Below, piece after piece: positions 34,842-44,602 of a DNA stretch of 54,139 bases. Under the pieces are notes generated by a model. It ran no database searches. It was not told the origin of the DNA and saw only the letters and a program-made list of their open reading frames with translations. The position numbers and the translations under genes are program-made. The stretch lies in NCBI GenBank assembly GCA_964422205.1, contig CAYRAI010000011.1:1-54139 (forward strand), written 5' to 3'. The DNA is from CAZNYN01 sp964422205. Its GTDB lineage: Bacteria; Synergistota; Synergistia; Synergistales; Synergistaceae. Each line of letters starts with the position of its first letter. The first letter of the stretch is position 1.

Positions 34842-37800
34842 TTATCGCGAATCGGCGGAAATTGCCCCTCCTGCGTAAACTCCGAATTTTGATGTATCGA
34901 TAAAAAATATTTGAATAACTCTCCCGCCTGTCATAGAGATTGCAATCTCACACCGTCCGGCAATAAATATGCTGTTTCCGTCTTTTTTGACAAATCTGCA
35001 TCCGAAGTCCGCTCTCTCTCCCTTATCAATGCAATGTTTCAAAGTCTTTTTAAATTCTTCGGCATCTTCCGGATGGGCTAAATTTAGAAAGCTGCCCGAG
35101 ACGGCGCGGTGTATGTCATCTGTATCGTTATAACCAAGTATCTCTGCCACACTCTTGCTGGACTCTATATACTTCATCGCCTCATCCGCGGTAAAGTGGG
35201 CGACTCCGCAGGGAAGAGAATCATAAATATTATTTATGTGTTCAAGCTGCCTCTTGTTCTCGTTTATCTGACTTTGAAGGTCGAGTTCGGTGTTTTTCTT
35301 GTCGTCTATCACCGTAACAGTACCGACCATCATGTTTTTTCCTCCGGCTCCGCTGATGAAGGAGGTGCTTACCCTGCACCATGAATATGAGAGGTCTTTT
35401 TTCTGGAGGCGCACTTCCACTGATGATTTTCTGCCTCTTATGTTGAATTTGTTTCTGAGAGTGCCCCATTCGGCTCTGTCATCGGGGTGAACAGAGAATA
35501 CCGACGGGTAAGGCAGTGATGTGTCGGGCTTTTCATCTACTATAAACTTGCGGCATCCCGCATCTGCGGAGAAGATCTCATTGTCGAGGTCCCACTCAAA
35601 CACGTATGTGCCTGTACTTTCAACTATGGCTCGGTATCTCTGCTCGTCCTCATATTTTAATTTCAGTATTCTGTTGTCCGCCTCACTCTTTTCAAGCCTG
35701 AACTCGTCATCAATGTCGCGGAGGCAGAACATGCAGGTCTTCTTGCCCATTGTGTTCTTTATGCGGAATATGGAGATCTGAGACCATATGTACTTAGCTC
35801 CTACTTTGAGTCTGCACTTTGTCGAGATTGAGCCTTTCTCATCGTCATAGAGAGAAGAGAGCACATTCTCCTTCTTTAGGAATTCTCTTACCTCTTTTTC
35901 ATCTGCATAGGAGACCTTGCTGCAGAAATTCTCGTAAGTTTCGTCCAATGGGAGAATCGGCGCATAGATAGATATATCTTTTGCGCTGTAAAGGACTGTC
36001 GCAGTATCATCGGAGTAGTTAAAATGGATAATGCCTATGTAGGAAAGCCTCAGTATGTCCGTCAGCTGTTTTAGGGACTCCTCATGCTCAAGCCTCTTTT
36101 GAGCCGACAAGTCGTCAAGTGCAAAATAGAAGACAGATCTGTCGGACATGTCTCCGATATGGCGTACTTTAAGAGCCAGCCACCGGTATTCTTCGTCAGG
36201 CTCTTGCTGCTTTCTTCTTATGTTAAGAGTCTCAACCTTATGAGACGCAGTCGCGGCATCACAGGCAGCAAGCAGAGGATATCTGTCGTCCTCATGTATC
36301 AATGGCATGATATCTTTCGCCATACTGTTAAAATCTTCGGGAGTCGTTCCCGTAAGCTTGTAATAGTCGTCGTTGACTCTCAGGAGTTCCAGCCTGCCTC
36401 CGGAGAGTTCGTATATTCCCATAGCCCCTACCATACTGTTCATTATTAAGTCGGCTGTTCTGCTTGATTTCCACGTTCTCTCAAAATCTATCTCATCAAG
36501 AGTGACTTTGCTTACTTTTCCCATGCCGGAAAGAGACATTGTATCTATGATTTCATTGAATTTCTCCATAGGAACGGGAGGAGAGAAGTAATACCCCTGT
36601 ATGCAGTCACAGCCCAGCCCAGTCAGATAGTCCAACTGCGCCGCATTCTCAACGCCTTCTGCCACTACGGGAATGTTGAGCCACTTGGCAAGCCTGACTA
36701 TGCTGCCCAGCACACTGCTTCCGCGTTCCGAGCTTTCTATGCCGTTGATAAAATTCCTGTCTATCTTCAGTATGTCAACGTCTATATCCTTCAGCATGTT
36801 AAGAGACGAATAGCCGCTGCCGAAGTCATCCATCAGAACCGCAAATCCGTTGCTGTGGAGGCAGCTTATGAGGTTTACAATGCGCTTGGGCGTATCTGTG
36901 TAGGAGCTTTCGGTTATTTCGATTTTCATGTATTTGTGGTCCAGCTCATATTTATCGAGAAGTTCCACCAGCTGACTGCAGAAATTTGACATATATATGT
37001 TAAGCCTTGATACATTGACCGATATTGGGACTATTGTTTTCCCCGCAAGCTTTCTCTCGGCAAGATAGCGGCAGACCTCTTCTCTGACGTAAGAGTCAAG
37101 CTTGATTATGAATCTGTTTTTTTCAAATACAGGGATAAACTTGTCGGGAGAAAGAAAGCCTTTTGTCGGGTGCTGCCATCGGACAAGAGCTTCCGCTCCA
37201 ATAGGAGCCTCCTCAGTGACACTGTAGACAGGCTGGAGGTATATGACAAATTCTCTATCTGCCAGTGCGCGTTCCATGTCATGGGTCAGGCTCTGCTCGT
37301 CCAGCACGGCCTGTCTCATTGCCTCGTCATAGTAGGAGATGCACTTCATATAGTTGCCTTTTATGGATTGCAGTGCCATAGCTGCTCTGTCGCACATCTG
37401 AGATACAGGTATGGTTATGTCGTCTATTATGAAAATTCCTATTTTGATAGGTATTTCATATTCTATGTTAAGAGACTCAAAACATTTTTGTATCTCTATG
37501 TATAACTTGTCTGAGTCGAGCCGCGAGACAGGAATGCAGGCGGCAAAGTTGTCAGCATCAAGCCTTCCGTAAGTCCCGATTTTGTGAAATATGCCGATAA
37601 GTCTTGAGGCAAGTTCTTTTAAGACAACGTCGCCAGTCTCTATGCCGAAAAGATCGTTTATGAACTTAAATCTCTCGATGTTGCAGCGAACAAGAGCAAA
37701 TTTCTCTTCTTTGCGCGAGGCGAGGATCTCTGATGTTTTCTTGTAAAAGTGCTCCTTGTTGTATATTCCGGTTAGGCTGTCATGTTCTGCTTTGTATGCT

Positions 37801-38300
37801 AAGAAATCTCTTGCTTTCTTTTCTTCCGTAACATTTATTATTACTGCCACAAAGAGGTGTCTGTCGCAGGAAGTTTTATATATATGCCCGCTTATTTTAA
37901 CCCAGAGAAAATCTCCGTTTTTCTTTAAAAATCTGCAGGAATGTTCTTCACGGTGGTTTTCGGTAAGAGAATCGGTGACGAATTGTTTAAACTTATATCT
38001 TTCTTCCTGAGGGACAAGAGACGATATTCCTCCGAACTCGGAGCTCATAAGCTCCTCTTCGGAATAGCCCGTCATTTTACATACTGTTTTGTTGGAGAAT
38101 ATTAAAGAATCCGGCTTACGAGGGTCACAGACAACCACGCCGCCTGGTATGGAGTTGATAATATGGAGAAGGTCTTGGGATGCATTAGTGACGGCAAAAC
38201 TATCACCGCAGGAACATGCAAAACCGACACAGCCCGGGCTGTTTATTTTTTCGTCAGAATTTTTAGAAGCGGTATTGTTCTTCGAATCAGCAGAATTCAT
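34842..38300 (-). CDS. PAS-GGDEF(degenerate)-EAL-PAS signalling protein
   Basis: 1152-residue cytoplasmic-looking c-di-GMP protein without clear membrane helices. The order is: PAS (about 35-160), GGDEF (about 170-320), EAL (about 335-580), then about four more PAS domains to the end. The GGDEF active site is degenerate (GRLDADNF in place of GGDEF), so it should not make c-di-GMP. The EAL domain looks intact: GAEALVRWQHP, VNVSRLN, ITESSYTD, MDDFGSGYSS, DILKIDRNF, AEGVENAAQL. It is therefore probably a phosphodiesterase. The Cys cluster near residue 25-31 (CVGFACSCG) is unexplained. Confidence 0.9.
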   Translation of the reverse strand: MNSADSKNNTASKNSDEKINSPGCVGFACSCGDSFAVTNASQDLLHIINSIPGGVVVCDPRKPDSLIFSNKTVCKMTGYSEEELMSSEFGGISSLVPQEERYKFKQFVTDSLTENHREEHSCRFLKKNGDFLWVKISGHIYKTSCDRHLFVAVIINVTEEKKARDFLAYKAEHDSLTGIYNKEHFYKKTSEILASRKEEKFALVRCNIERFKFINDLFGIETGDVVLKELASRLIGIFHKIGTYGRLDADNFAACIPVSRLDSDKLYIEIQKCFESLNIEYEIPIKIGIFIIDDITIPVSQMCDRAAMALQSIKGNYMKCISYYDEAMRQAVLDEQSLTHDMERALADREFVIYLQPVYSVTEEAPIGAEALVRWQHPTKGFLSPDKFIPVFEKNRFIIKLDSYVREEVCRYLAERKLAGKTIVPISVNVSRLNIYMSNFCSQLVELLDKYELDHKYMKIEITESSYTDTPKRIVNLISCLHSNGFAVLMDDFGSGYSSLNMLKDIDVDILKIDRNFINGIESSERGSSVLGSIVRLAKWLNIPVVAEGVENAAQLDYLTGLGCDCIQGYYFSPPVPMEKFNEIIDTMSLSGMGKVSKVTLDEIDFERTWKSSRTADLIMNSMVGAMGIYELSGGRLELLRVNDDYYKLTGTTPEDFNSMAKDIMPLIHEDDRYPLLAACDAATASHKVETLNIRRKQQEPDEEYRWLALKVRHIGDMSDRSVFYFALDDLSAQKRLEHEESLKQLTDILRLSYIGIIHFNYSDDTATVLYSAKDISIYAPILPLDETYENFCSKVSYADEKEVREFLKKENVLSSLYDDEKGSISTKCRLKVGAKYIWSQISIFRIKNTMGKKTCMFCLRDIDDEFRLEKSEADNRILKLKYEDEQRYRAIVESTGTYVFEWDLDNEIFSADAGCRKFIVDEKPDTSLPYPSVFSVHPDDRAEWGTLRNKFNIRGRKSSVEVRLQKKDLSYSWCRVSTSFISGAGGKNMMVGTVTVIDDKKNTELDLQSQINENKRQLEHINNIYDSLPCGVAHFTADEAMKYIESSKSVAEILGYNDTDDIHRAVSGSFLNLAHPEDAEEFKKTLKHCIDKGERADFGCRFVKKDGNSIFIAGRCEIAISMTGGRVIQIFFIDTSKFGVYAGGAISADSR

Positions 38301-38478
38301 AACTGTCCTCCGTCTTCCTCAAATCTAAATAACAACTGACACGCCGATTTCTTACTTTTTTAGGAGACAATATACAGATTTAAAACAAGATATATTTTAT
38401 CAGAAAGATTTCTCAATAACAAATATCTCTTATTTTATCAACTATACCCAATTTTTTTAAAGTATAGGGATATTAAAA

Positions 38479-38507
38479 GGGCAGAAAGCCTTTATAGATT
38501 CCTGCCC
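38479..38507 (-). terminator. Terminator after nifJ
   Basis: GGGCAG (38479-38484) pairs with CTGCCC (38502-38507), with a 17-nt loop containing further weak pairing. On the minus strand TTTTAAT follows. It lies 8 nt after the nifJ stop. The AT-rich stretch 38301-38478 up to the PAS/EAL gene presumably holds that gene's promoter; no clear boxes were assigned. Confidence 0.7.
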
Positions 38508-38514
38508 CTCTCTC

Positions 38515-41500
38515 TTACTGATTTTCTTCCATATGTTTGTATTTTAGGTACTTTTCTTTTGCCGCGGAGCTTCCCTCTTTAAAGTATTTCTCCGCGTTTT
38601 CAGGGAAGGTTCGCTTCAGGGACGAGTATCGTACCTCTCCGTCAAGGAATGTCTCATATTCCATTGTCGGCTCTTTTGAGTCTATGGTGAGAGGCTTCTC
38701 GTTGTTCGGGTTGTACCTGTAGAGGTTCCAATATCCCGATTCTACGGCGCGCTTCATCTCCTGCTGAGCGCCTCCCATGCCGCACTTTATGCCGTGAGCG
38801 ATACATGGAGTGTAAGCTATTATTACAGATGGGCCGTCGTAGCTCTCCGCCTCTTTGATAGCCTTGATGAGCTGGTTCATGTCAGCTCCCATCGCAACCT
38901 GAGCCACATATATGTGACCGTATGTCATGAGCATCGCGCCCAAGTCTTTCTTTGCCGATTTTTTGCCGGATATACAGAACTGAGCAACAGCTCCTAATGG
39001 AGTAGCCTTAGAGGACTGACCTCCCGTGTTTGAGTAGACTTCGGTGTCTACTATAAATACATTGACGTTCTCTTTGCTCGCAAGCACATGGTCGAGCCCT
39101 CCGAAGCCTATGTCGTAAGCCCAGCCGTCTCCTCCGTACATCCAGAAGGTCTTCTTTGTCAGCTGATCTTTGTTTTGCATTATCTCTTCGGCAGCTCTCT
39201 TGGCCGCTCCGCCGAGGGATGTCATGTCAGATTCTATGGCTTCGATGAATTTTTCCGACGCATGAGCGGATTTGTCAAAGTCGTCATATACAGAGAGCCA
39301 CTCCTGCGCGGCCTCTTTTACCGCGGTATTTTCGCTGTTCTTTATAAGAGTTTCGGCGCGCATCTTCTGAGCCTCTCTCTGCTGTTTGACAGAGAGGAAC
39401 ATGCCGAGGCTGAATTCGGCGTTGTTCTCAAAGAGGGAGTTTGACCATGCCGGGCCGTGTCCCTTTTTATTCTTTGTGTAAGGTATTCCCGGCATAGCTC
39501 CGCCCCATGCCTGAGAGCAGCCTGTGGCGTTAGCCCAGTAGACTCTGTCTCCGAAGAGCTGAGTCATGAGCTTCGCATAGGGGGTCTCTCCGCATCCCGC
39601 GCAGGCGGCTGAGAATTCCAGCAGAGGCTGGCGGAACTGACTGCCTTTTACCGTGTATGGGTCGAAAGCACCTTCTTTGTCGCTTATCGAAAGTCCGTAG
39701 TCCCAAAGCTCCCTTGTAGAGGAAGATTCCTCAAATGGAACCATGCGTATCGCCTTTTCTTTGGCAGGACAGCAGTTTACGCAGCTTGAACAGCCGGTGC
39801 AGTCCTCTTTGCTCACTTGCAGAGAGTAGACATAATTTTTTATTCCCACTGCCGGTACTATTTTCATGCCCTCGGGAGCGGTCTTAGCCTCCGCGTCATT
39901 GAGCAGATACGGGCGTATGACGGCGTGAGGGCAGACGTAGGAGCAGCGGTTGCACTGAATGCACTTTGTCTCGTCCCACTCCGGCACGGAGGTCGCTATG
40001 CACCTTTTTTCAAATGCAGTCAGTCCAAGCTCCACAGTACCGTCCTCATATCCGAGGAAGGCGCTTACAGGCAGAGTGTCTCCCTTCTGAGCATTTATGG
40101 GGCCCAGCAAATCCGTAACTATTGCGGGGATTTTCGGGTCTTTTGCTTTGGGAGCATCCTCTGCATGAAGCCACTCTTCGGGAATGTCTATCTTGACTAA
40201 GGCGGTGCCTCCGTCCTCTATCGCCGCGATGTTTCTGTTTACTACTTCGTCGCCCTTAGCGAAGAAGGTCTTTTTTATAGCATCCTTCATGTAGCTCATA
40301 GCATCTTCTATTGGGATGAGGTTGACCAGGTGGAAGAAGGCGGACTGGAGAGGAATGTTCACATGGTTTCCGAGTCCGTGCTTTTCCGCTATCACTGCCG
40401 CGTTTATGATGTAAAAGCGCGCTTTTTTCTCGGCAAGTTTGCGGCGGATGTTTGCGGGGATTTTCTCCGATAGCTCGTCGGCGCTCCAAGGGCAGTTGAG
40501 GAGCAGAGTTCCGCCCTCTTTAAGCTCGCTCACTATATCGTAATTCTGTATATATGTCTGGTTGTGAGCCGCCACAAAGTCTGCGTTCTTCACAAAGTAT
40601 GATGAGCGTATTGGCTTATCGCTGAAGCGCAGATGTGATATTGTCACTCCGAAGGACTTTTTCGCGTCATATTCAAAATATGCCTGACCATATTTATTTG
40701 TGTAGCTGTTTATTATGTCTACAGTGTTTTTATTCGCTCCGACGGTGCCGTCTCCGCCGAGTCCCCAGAATTTGAAGCCGAGCTGGTCAGAAGAGCCTGC
40801 GCATATGGGCCGTACCGGCAGAGAGAGGTGGGTAACGTCGTCCTCTATGCCTATTGAGAAGCTATTCTTTGGCTTTTCGGAGCTGAGGTTGTCAAAGACT
40901 GCTGCTATCTGAGCAGGGTCTGTGTCCTTTGAGGAAAGTCCGTACCTGCCTCCGACTATGAGCAGGTCACGCCCTGTTCCCGTAAATGCGGTGCATACGT
41001 CCTGATAGAGAGGGTCTCCCGTAGTGCCCATCTCTTTGCAGCGGTCAAGCACGGCTATGCGCTTGACACTCTGAGGCAGAGCCTCAAAGAAGTGTTTGAG
41101 GGAGAATGGACGGTAGAGGTGAACCTGAAGGAAGCCCGTTTTGCGCCCGCGGGAGTTCAGATAGTCCACAGCCTCGCACACTGTTCCGCTGACAGAGCCC
41201 ATTGCTATTACTACTTCTTCGGCATCTGGCGCTCCGTAATAGTTGAAGAGGTGGTACTCACGACCTGTTATGACGCTTAGTTTGCTCATGTAGTCCTCGA
41301 CAATGTCAGGGAGAGCGTCGTAGAAGCGGTTTGACGCCTCGCGCACCTGGAAGTAGATGTCGGGGTTCTGAACCGTGCTTCTCATCACCGGGTGCTCTGG
41401 GTTCAATGCCTTGGCGCGGAAGGCGGCAAGGGCATCTCTGTCGAGAAGTGATGCTAAATCTTCATAGTTCATCTCTTCTATCTTTGAAATTTCATGAGAT

Positions 41501-42030
41501 GTGCGGAAGCCGTCAAAGAAGTGCATAAAGGGAATATGTCCCTTTATCGCGGCAAGGTGGGCTATGCCTCCTATGTCCATGATTTCCTGGGCGTTTGCGG
41601 TCGAGAGCATGGCAAAGCCGCTCTGACGGCAGTTCATCACGTCTGAATGGTCCCCGAATATGGAGAGGGCATGAGTTCCGACTGTGCGCGATGCTACATG
41701 GAGGACGGCGGGGTGAAGCTGTCCCGATATGCGGTGAAGCACCGGTATCATTAGCATCAGCCCCTGAGATGAGGTGTATGAAGAGGCAAGAGCTCCGGCC
41801 TCGAGAGCTCCGTGAACAGCCGCTATTGCTCCCGCTTCCGACTGCATCTCAACAAGGTTGACACACTGTCCGAATATATTTTTCTTCCCAACCGCGGCCC
41901 ATGCGTCCGTCTTTTCCGCCATAGGAGACGAAGGTGTTATAGGATATATCGCCGCCACTTCCGTAAAAGCATAGGCAATATATGCCGCCGCCTCGTTGCC
42001 GTCCATTGTGACAAGTTTTTTCCCTGCCAT
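38515..42030 (-). CDS. nifJ: Pyruvate:ferredoxin (flavodoxin) oxidoreductase
   Basis: 1171-residue single-chain PFOR, which converts pyruvate and CoA to acetyl-CoA, CO2 and reduced ferredoxin. The N-terminal domain starts at TMDGNEAAAYIAYAFTEVAA with YPITPSSPMAE. The two 4Fe-4S motifs are CIQCNRCSYVCPH and CTGCSSCVNCCP near residues 690-760. Cys residues of the proximal cluster follow (CAGCGETPY). The C-terminal TPP domain has GDGWAYDIGFGGLDHV and EVYSNTGGQSSKATP. Full length for the family. It follows the fusion gene by 37 nt and is probably in the T-box-led operon, but it may also have its own promoter. Confidence 0.96.
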   Translation of the reverse strand: MAGKKLVTMDGNEAAAYIAYAFTEVAAIYPITPSSPMAEKTDAWAAVGKKNIFGQCVNLVEMQSEAGAIAAVHGALEAGALASSYTSSQGLMLMIPVLHRISGQLHPAVLHVASRTVGTHALSIFGDHSDVMNCRQSGFAMLSTANAQEIMDIGGIAHLAAIKGHIPFMHFFDGFRTSHEISKIEEMNYEDLASLLDRDALAAFRAKALNPEHPVMRSTVQNPDIYFQVREASNRFYDALPDIVEDYMSKLSVITGREYHLFNYYGAPDAEEVVIAMGSVSGTVCEAVDYLNSRGRKTGFLQVHLYRPFSLKHFFEALPQSVKRIAVLDRCKEMGTTGDPLYQDVCTAFTGTGRDLLIVGGRYGLSSKDTDPAQIAAVFDNLSSEKPKNSFSIGIEDDVTHLSLPVRPICAGSSDQLGFKFWGLGGDGTVGANKNTVDIINSYTNKYGQAYFEYDAKKSFGVTISHLRFSDKPIRSSYFVKNADFVAAHNQTYIQNYDIVSELKEGGTLLLNCPWSADELSEKIPANIRRKLAEKKARFYIINAAVIAEKHGLGNHVNIPLQSAFFHLVNLIPIEDAMSYMKDAIKKTFFAKGDEVVNRNIAAIEDGGTALVKIDIPEEWLHAEDAPKAKDPKIPAIVTDLLGPINAQKGDTLPVSAFLGYEDGTVELGLTAFEKRCIATSVPEWDETKCIQCNRCSYVCPHAVIRPYLLNDAEAKTAPEGMKIVPAVGIKNYVYSLQVSKEDCTGCSSCVNCCPAKEKAIRMVPFEESSSTRELWDYGLSISDKEGAFDPYTVKGSQFRQPLLEFSAACAGCGETPYAKLMTQLFGDRVYWANATGCSQAWGGAMPGIPYTKNKKGHGPAWSNSLFENNAEFSLGMFLSVKQQREAQKMRAETLIKNSENTAVKEAAQEWLSVYDDFDKSAHASEKFIEAIESDMTSLGGAAKRAAEEIMQNKDQLTKKTFWMYGGDGWAYDIGFGGLDHVLASKENVNVFIVDTEVYSNTGGQSSKATPLGAVAQFCISGKKSAKKDLGAMLMTYGHIYVAQVAMGADMNQLIKAIKEAESYDGPSVIIAYTPCIAHGIKCGMGGAQQEMKRAVESGYWNLYRYNPNNEKPLTIDSKEPTMEYETFLDGEVRYSSLKRTFPENAEKYFKEGSSAAKEKYLKYKHMEENQ

Positions 42031-42067
42031 TTTATGCTCCTCCTCTTTGCGTCCTTTTGAGTGCTTA

Positions 42068-44602
42068 CTAAGCCGTCTTCACACTCGCCGCTTTATGCAA
42101 GTTAAATTTTTCTATCGCGTTTTCTCTCATCTTGTATTTCAAAATTTTGCCCGCTACATTCATGGGGAATTCCGCCACAAAATCTATGTACTTGGGGCAC
42201 TTGTGACGCGCCATATTCGCACGGAAGAATGCTTTTACTTCATCCTCCGTCATGGAGCCTTCTTCTTTTAATATTATACATGCGGCTATTTCCTCTCCCA
42301 AATCTTCGTCGGGAACTCCTATTACCTGCACGTCCTTAACCTTTTCGTGAGTGTAGAGGAATTCCTCGAGCTCTTTGGGATAGATGTTCTCTCCGCCCCT
42401 TATTATCATATCCTTAAGACGCCCAGTTATCCTGTAATTGCCCTCAGGGGTGCGGCAGGCAAGGTCGCCTGTATGGAGCCATCCGTCTTTATCTATAGCT
42501 GCGGCCGTAGCTTCGGGCATTTTGTAATACCCTTTCATTATATTGTAGCCGCGCGCCACAAACTCGCCTGTCTCATTGTCGGGCATATCCTCGCCCGTCT
42601 CTGGGTTCACTATCTTGCACTCGATTTCCGGCAGAGCGTGTCCCACTGTGGCCACTCTTACTTCAAGTGAGTCGTCCGTACTGCTCATTGTACATCCCGG
42701 AGAGGCCTCTGTCTGTCCGTATACTATGACGACTTCTGTCATATTCATCTTATTTACAACATCCTGCATCTTGGATATCGGACATGGACTTCCTGCCATT
42801 ATTCCCGTTCTCATATATGAAAAATCGGTATTGGCAAAGTCCTTGTGCTCCATCATTGCTATAAACATTGTGGGCACTCCGTGGAAGCATGTTATCCTCT
42901 CCTGATTGATGCAGGCAAGAGAAGCCTTTGTCGAAAAATAGGGCAGAGGCATAAGAGATGTTCCGTGAGTCATTGAGGCCGTCATAGCGAGAACCATTCC
43001 GAAACAATGGAACATAGGCACCTGTATCATCATTCTGTCGGCTGTTGAAAGGTCCATTCTGTCTCCTATGCACTTGCCGTTGTTCACCACGTTGTAGTGA
43101 GTGAGCATTACCCCCTTTGGGAATCCCGTAGTGCCGGAGGTGTACTGCATATTGCAGACATCATGGACATCAACCGCCGATGCCATTCTGTGAACTTCCT
43201 CTATGGGAACCATATCTGCTCTTGAAAGAGCGTCTTCCCATGTAAGACAGCCCTTCATGCGGAAGTTTACCGTGATTATATTGCGGAGGAAGGGCAGACG
43301 GCTGCACGCCAGAGGCTTGCCCGCGGCGGAAGTCTTGAGCTCGGGGCAGAGCTGGTTCATGATGGCTTTGTAATTTGAATCGCGGAAACCCTCTATCATA
43401 ATGAGAGTGTGAGTGTCGGACTGCTTTAAAAGATACTCCGCTTCGTGAATTTTGTAGGCTGTATTCACTGTTACAAGGACAGCTCCTATCTTTGTCGCGG
43501 CCCAGAAAGCGATATACCACTGAGGCAGATTTGTCGCCCATACCGCCACATGGCAGCGCGCTTTCACTCCGAGAGAGATAAGGACTCTGGCAAACTCGTC
43601 TACGTCGTCGCGGAACTCAGAGTAGCTCCTTGTGTAATTCAAGGTTGTGAATTTAAAGGCGCACTGGTCGGGGAACTCGTCCACAACCTTGTCCAGCACC
43701 TGAGAGAAAGTCTTCTCTATGAGCTTGTCCTTCTGCCATATAAACTGTCCCGTGCCGCGCTTGTTGTCGTGAAGCCTCTTCGCTCTGGTCTGGCGGGCAG
43801 GGTTTCCGAAACGGCTCATATAGTTGGCAAAGTGCAGGCATATAAGCTCTATGCTCTCCACATCCTCCATCCATGACGGCTCCCATTCAAGAGATATATA
43901 CCCGTCATAATTTATGGAATAGAGAGCTCTCATCATATCTCCTATGGGAAGAGTTCCCTCTCCCGTCAGGCGGTACTCACAGACTCCGCCGATAATTTCC
44001 GAGTCCTTGAGGTGAACATGCTTTATGTGACCGCCGAGATTTTTGACAGTTTTTTCCGGAGATTCTCCGGCGCTTCTCACAGTGTGCTGCATGTCCCAAA
44101 GAGCCGCCAGATTGTCGGAGACGAACTTCTCCAAAATACGGCAGAGCTTGTCTGTGTCACTGTATATTCCGATAGTCTCTATTACGAGAGTTACTCCGGC
44201 TGCGGACGCTTTAGGCAGAACTCTCTCTATGCAGGCTTCCGCGGCTTTGTGAGACTCCTCCTCACTGCAGGAGGACGGTTTTGCTCCTATTCTCACATAG
44301 GGAATGTGCAGACTGGCTGCGTTAGCTATGTAGCTCTCTATTTCGGCACAGCACTCTTCCAGTATCTCGGGACTGCCTATGTTGCAGGAGGTATCTATGC
44401 AGGGAATAGTGAGGTTCTGCTCAACTAAGGCGCGGTGAGCGGCGCGTGCCATGGCAGGGTCAAAAATTCCGCTCCTGCCGGAAAATTTAGGCTCATTTAT
44501 ATTATATATCTCTATGCCGCCGAAGCCGCCGTCTTTCGCAATGCCGCAGAAATCCTGCCACGTATAGCCGCTCCAGCCAAATGTCGAAAAAGAAAGTTTC
44601 AT
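42068..44602 (-). CDS. Fusion: TIM-barrel (xylose-isomerase-like) + acyl-CoA synthetase
   Basis: 844-residue two-domain protein. Residues 1 to about 270 are an AP-endonuclease-2/xylose-isomerase-like TIM barrel: FGGIEIYNINEP, CIDTSCNIG, VIETIGIYSD, LWDMQHTVRS, GHIKHVHLKD, YDGYISLEWEPSW, carrying the Glu, Asp and His metal ligands. Residues about 295-835 are an AMP-forming acyl-CoA synthetase: QYTSGTTGFPKGVMLTHYN, VYGQTEASPG, TGDLACRTPEGNY, IRGGENIYP and the final catalytic Lys in AGKILKYKMR. Each part is complete. The start overlaps the stop of the LeuA-like gene by one base. The chain length used by the synthetase and the isomerase substrate are unknown. Confidence 0.9.
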   Translation of the reverse strand: MKLSFSTFGWSGYTWQDFCGIAKDGGFGGIEIYNINEPKFSGRSGIFDPAMARAAHRALVEQNLTIPCIDTSCNIGSPEILEECCAEIESYIANAASLHIPYVRIGAKPSSCSEEESHKAAEACIERVLPKASAAGVTLVIETIGIYSDTDKLCRILEKFVSDNLAALWDMQHTVRSAGESPEKTVKNLGGHIKHVHLKDSEIIGGVCEYRLTGEGTLPIGDMMRALYSINYDGYISLEWEPSWMEDVESIELICLHFANYMSRFGNPARQTRAKRLHDNKRGTGQFIWQKDKLIEKTFSQVLDKVVDEFPDQCAFKFTTLNYTRSYSEFRDDVDEFARVLISLGVKARCHVAVWATNLPQWYIAFWAATKIGAVLVTVNTAYKIHEAEYLLKQSDTHTLIMIEGFRDSNYKAIMNQLCPELKTSAAGKPLACSRLPFLRNIITVNFRMKGCLTWEDALSRADMVPIEEVHRMASAVDVHDVCNMQYTSGTTGFPKGVMLTHYNVVNNGKCIGDRMDLSTADRMMIQVPMFHCFGMVLAMTASMTHGTSLMPLPYFSTKASLACINQERITCFHGVPTMFIAMMEHKDFANTDFSYMRTGIMAGSPCPISKMQDVVNKMNMTEVVIVYGQTEASPGCTMSSTDDSLEVRVATVGHALPEIECKIVNPETGEDMPDNETGEFVARGYNIMKGYYKMPEATAAAIDKDGWLHTGDLACRTPEGNYRITGRLKDMIIRGGENIYPKELEEFLYTHEKVKDVQVIGVPDEDLGEEIAACIILKEEGSMTEDEVKAFFRANMARHKCPKYIDFVAEFPMNVAGKILKYKMRENAIEKFNLHKAASVKTA

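Noticed and set aside
35109..35384. Small plus-strand frames opposite the PAS/EAL gene
   Set aside because: Antisense shadows with no supporting signals.
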